From the NCBI RefSeq assembly GCF_000172555.1, contig NZ_ABOX02000009.1, positions 124,001 to 188,000 on the forward strand: a DNA stretch of 64,000 nucleotides, in the 5' to 3' direction. A program made the position numbers and the translations under genes. Of the stretch, positions 61,566 to 64,000 are shown piece by piece. Numbering within the stretch: the first letter of the stretch is position 1; the number at the start of each line of letters is the position of its first letter. This DNA comes from Pedosphaera parvula Ellin514 (GTDB lineage: Bacteria; Verrucomicrobiota; Verrucomicrobiia; Limisphaerales; Pedosphaeraceae). The notes under the pieces were generated by a model. It was given only the letters and a program-made list of their open reading frames with translations, was not told the DNA's origin and ran no database searches.

Positions 61566-63363
61566 GCTCATTGACGGCGAGGAGGAATTGCCAGGCGGCG
61601 AGGACGCGTCGATAAAACAAGGTGCGGGCGGCCGCGATATCTTCGCTCAGCAGCGGCGTGGAGAGATCAGGTGAAAGTGTTGAAGCGTGGGCGAGCTCAG
61701 GCATCGAATTCATCAGTTTTGTGGCGGCGGCCTGAATGTTGGTATCCGTTGATGTGAAGGCCCAGATCACGATTTGGCTGCGCCGCTCGGCACCCCAGCG
61801 AACAATGGCTTCGGCTTTGGCTGGATTGAGTGTTTGTGGATCGCTGTAACCGGAGTTCCAGAACACTTCATCCTGCAGCGCTGCCGCCCCACGGAACGAA
61901 AAGTAGTTGCTTCCCTGGTCTTCCCGGCTGAGAAGATATTTTTCAAACTCCAGTGCGGCTGGAGGGAGGTTGGTGATCCGGTTGGATTCCACGGCTTGTT
62001 TCCAGGCGGGACGAATCGTGTCGGTGTAGAGCTTGCGTCTTTCCGCAGGTGCGCCACCGCCTCCGCGTCTCTTGGATGGCGTTTGCCTTGCTTGCGGAGC
62101 GGACTGCGGCCGGCGGCGATTGGGTGTCTGCTTGTCGACATTGGCAGGATCGATGGCCGCTTCCAACTCCTTCCGCGTGCCAGCCACCAGCAGGGTTCTC
62201 AAACCGAAATTTTGCTCCGTCATGCGGTTGATGAAACGGTTAAATTGGGCCTGGCGTTCGCGAAATGCCGGATCTGAAATCTTCGGCGTCGCACCATCCA
62301 GAGCGCGCTGGTAGGCCGCAACCTGTTTCCTTACCTTGGTGGTAAGGTTTGGTTCCTTGGCGAGACGTGTTTCGATGAGGTTGGCCCAACGTTCGAGGTA
62401 TTGCTCCGACGTGGAGTAAGGCTTGTCGATGGTGTTGTCGACGAGGGTCGCTGCGATGTGGGCATCGGAGAACGAGTGGAGAGCTTTGGTGGTTGGTTTC
62501 GAATTGAACAAATTGATGCCCAGTAGATTTTCGGGAACGAACCGCTCATAACCAGCCCACTTGTCGGGATCGGGGTCAGGATCGCAACCGGCTGCAGGGG
62601 ACATTTCATCCGTGGCGGTAAAGCCGGCAACTGCTGGAAAAGCGGGTTGATTCTTCGGTGCGGCATAGTCCGGCATCACGGTAAACCATTTGGGATTTGG
62701 TGTGGGAGTGCGTGGAAACGCGAGGTAGTGAAAGCCACCTGAATGGCATTGGGTCATGCAAAACACAATGCGGCCCCTGCCAATGCCGCCAGCCAGGGTG
62801 CGGCGAAATTCTGTCACACTAAGCGATTCATCACGGCTATAACGCCACCCATGCTCGCTCGCTCCATCCGGCGACAAACTCCAAAGGGCGATGATGCTTT
62901 CCGGATTCTTCCCATGCGTGCGCGAACCATGGTCGCCGACGAAAAGATACAAGGTGCCGCCATTGGCGACTGCGGGAAGAATTTCATCGCGAAAGGTTCG
63001 GAGGATGAGATCGTGACGAGCGGGTAAATTGCGGGGAAGTGAACCAGGAATCCACGAGTCGAGGAGCAAGCCATCGCGATTCCTCTGGCGATGGACGTCG
63101 CCGAAGACCGGCTGCTGACCTTCAACATTGCCCGCGCCGAAGAATGTCCAGACGGAATTTGAAGGATAGTTCTGTTGGAAGAAGGCAGTAATTGTTTTGG
63201 CCTGTAAATACTGTGAGTAGTTATTATCAAAAGGTGTGTCACCGCCCGAGAGCATCACGAAGACGTCGCGGGCGAAAAGAGGTGCGCTGAAAAAGGCGAG
63301 GCACGCGAGCAGCAGGATTATGGTGCGCGCTCCTTGACTGACGTGACCTTGGGTTCGGGCCAT
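61486..63363 (-). CDS. exported clan-CD (caspase/legumain-like) cysteine peptidase
   Basis: 625 residues from ATG 63363 (the frame is open to 63486 but a signal peptide begins only from here: RTIILLLACLAFFSAPLFARD). The peptidase core has the catalytic His145 in LYLFVGDHGSRTHG and Cys206 in IVFCMTQCHSGGF: the H-G and Q-x-C-x-S-G motifs of clan CD (C13 legumain, caspase, gingipain fold). The VFVMLSGGDTPFDNN start is the first strand of the fold. The C-terminal half (350-625) is helical with no known domain, rich in Arg/Pro at 435-460. Specificity is not inferable. No inhibitor or substrate gene next to it. Confidence 0.85.
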   Translation of the reverse strand: MARTQGHVSQGARTIILLLACLAFFSAPLFARDVFVMLSGGDTPFDNNYSQYLQAKTITAFFQQNYPSNSVWTFFGAGNVEGQQPVFGDVHRQRNRDGLLLDSWIPGSLPRNLPARHDLILRTFRDEILPAVANGGTLYLFVGDHGSRTHGKNPESIIALWSLSPDGASEHGWRYSRDESLSVTEFRRTLAGGIGRGRIVFCMTQCHSGGFHYLAFPRTPTPNPKWFTVMPDYAAPKNQPAFPAVAGFTATDEMSPAAGCDPDPDPDKWAGYERFVPENLLGINLFNSKPTTKALHSFSDAHIAATLVDNTIDKPYSTSEQYLERWANLIETRLAKEPNLTTKVRKQVAAYQRALDGATPKISDPAFRERQAQFNRFINRMTEQNFGLRTLLVAGTRKELEAAIDPANVDKQTPNRRRPQSAPQARQTPSKRRGGGGAPAERRKLYTDTIRPAWKQAVESNRITNLPPAALEFEKYLLSREDQGSNYFSFRGAAALQDEVFWNSGYSDPQTLNPAKAEAIVRWGAERRSQIVIWAFTSTDTNIQAAATKLMNSMPELAHASTLSPDLSTPLLSEDIAAARTLFYRRVLAAWQFLLAVNERPALAKIHELTELERTPLPQPQAQHR

Positions 63364-63591
63364 GCAGGAAATTCGTGGGTAATCGGTCTGGATGCAAGTC
63401 TGTTCTTGGTAGGAAATCGGTTTCAAAGGGCAAGCGGCAAAAAGCTGTCTATAAACCTTTAGCGTTGGAACGCTTATTGGTTTCATTTAAGCACCAAACG
63501 TGGAGTGAAAATCAGTGCTGATGAATTTTGGTTGGCGATTGAGCGAACATGGTCTACGTTCTGTCACAATTGCATGTGGTTAAATTGGGTT

Positions 63592-64000
63592 ATGCACAAT
63601 TCCATGGTTGATATTTCCAAGAGACTTTCCAAATTGACGTTCACTTTTTTCATTGCTGCCACCTGCGCGGCTTCGGCCTGGGCGCAAAAGGTGCCAGTAA
63701 CGGAGGTCACCCTTGATAATGGGATGAAACTGCTAATGGTTGAGCGACACGATGAGCCTTCCATTTCCGGCGGTTGGGTGGCGCATGTCGGCGCCTCGAA
63801 CGAGCGGCCCGGGATTACCGGGATCGCGCACCTGTTCGAACACATGATGTTTAAAGGGACGCCCACGATCGGGACAAAGGATTATAAGAAGGATCAGCAG
63901 ATTATTGCCGAGCAGGAAGAGGTACGCAACGAGATGCGTAAGGAGGAGGCAAAGATTCGCGCAGCCTATCGACGCGGTGAGATCGATGATTTGACGAAGC
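63592..64000 (+). CDS. M16-family zinc peptidase, 5' part
   Basis: Insulinase/pitrilysin-type peptidase, cut off by the window's right edge after 136 codons; the frame is open to the end. ATG 63592 (or 63604). Signal peptide about residues 1-31 (FTFFIAATCAASAWAQ). Then VPVTEVTLDNGMKLLMVERHDEPSIS and the inverted zinc motif H80-L-F-E83-H84 (GIAHLFEHMMFKGT), which is intact. Many such bacterial proteins act in pairs. It diverges from the clan-CD peptidase gene. Confidence 0.93.
   Translation, partial: MHNSMVDISKRLSKLTFTFFIAATCAASAWAQKVPVTEVTLDNGMKLLMVERHDEPSISGGWVAHVGASNERPGITGIAHLFEHMMFKGTPTIGTKDYKKDQQIIAEQEEVRNEMRKEEAKIRAAYRRGEIDDLTK

Overview
The window is a chromosomal segment of a Gram-negative bacterium, most probably a soil verrucomicrobium close to Pedosphaera (an inference from gene style, not from a search). 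The signs are: many large Sec-exported proteins ending in a module that closes with FYRL..P, several prepilin-like genes, a sulfatase next to a formylglycine-generating enzyme, AddAB instead of RecBCD, lipoproteins with clear lipoboxes, TolC/RND envelope machinery and GC-moderate coding DNA.

Layout. 1-10.9 kb: the 3' end of a sulfate-binding protein gene, then a two-component system (OmpR-type regulator, HAMP kinase) that runs into an RND efflux operon (adaptor, an RraA-like gene, permease, TolC-like channel, lipoprotein). A paralogue of the terminal lipoprotein lies on the other side, reading in the opposite direction. 10.9-20.8 kb: a secreted amidase-like gene split by an in-frame TGA, tRNA-Ser(CGA), a CPBP protease, a coiled-coil protein, a formylglycine-generating enzyme convergent with a sulfatase, a LarA racemase, a repeat-rich 0.9-kb spacer and an M48 lipoprotein protease. 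20.9-34.3 kb: a complete tRNA-Lys(UUU) and, 13.3 kb downstream, a perfect 46-bp copy of its 3' half. Between them lie a 1290-aa repeat protein, a GH78 alpha-L-rhamnosidase sharing the same repeat module, a type II-secretion-like pseudopilin, and a sensor kinase/NarL-type regulator pair. The kinase's duplicated extracytoplasmic domain resembles the rhamnosidase's own beta-sandwich domain. This looks like an integrated glycan-use island without a visible integrase.

34.4-42.9 kb: a minor-pilin operon (PilV-, PilW-, PilX-like) and, further downstream on the same strand, two secreted paralogues and one truncated relic of the PilX C-terminal domain, plus a 272-bp inverted-repeat element, a sugar isomerase-like protein and a lipid kinase. 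43.1-52.7 kb: a membrane protein with a GrpE-like tail, and the recombination operon MBL/beta-CASP nuclease - AddB - AddA. 52.9-59.8 kb: small secreted and regulatory genes, two divergent single-domain response regulators, a decayed histidine kinase, several very small genes (one of 39 aa), a DUF1643-YgjP gene pair and an unknown 166-aa protein. 59.8-64 kb: an FG-GAP repeat protein bracketed by 80-bp direct repeats, a clan-CD (caspase/legumain-like) peptidase, and the start of an M16 zinc peptidase.

The most interesting unit is the tRNA-Lys-bounded region. Its genes fit a loop in which a rhamnosidase-like lectin domain on a kinase senses glycans, the NarL-type regulator responds, and a repeated inverted-repeat motif upstream of the secreted genes could be its operator. 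The regulatory part is hypothesis.
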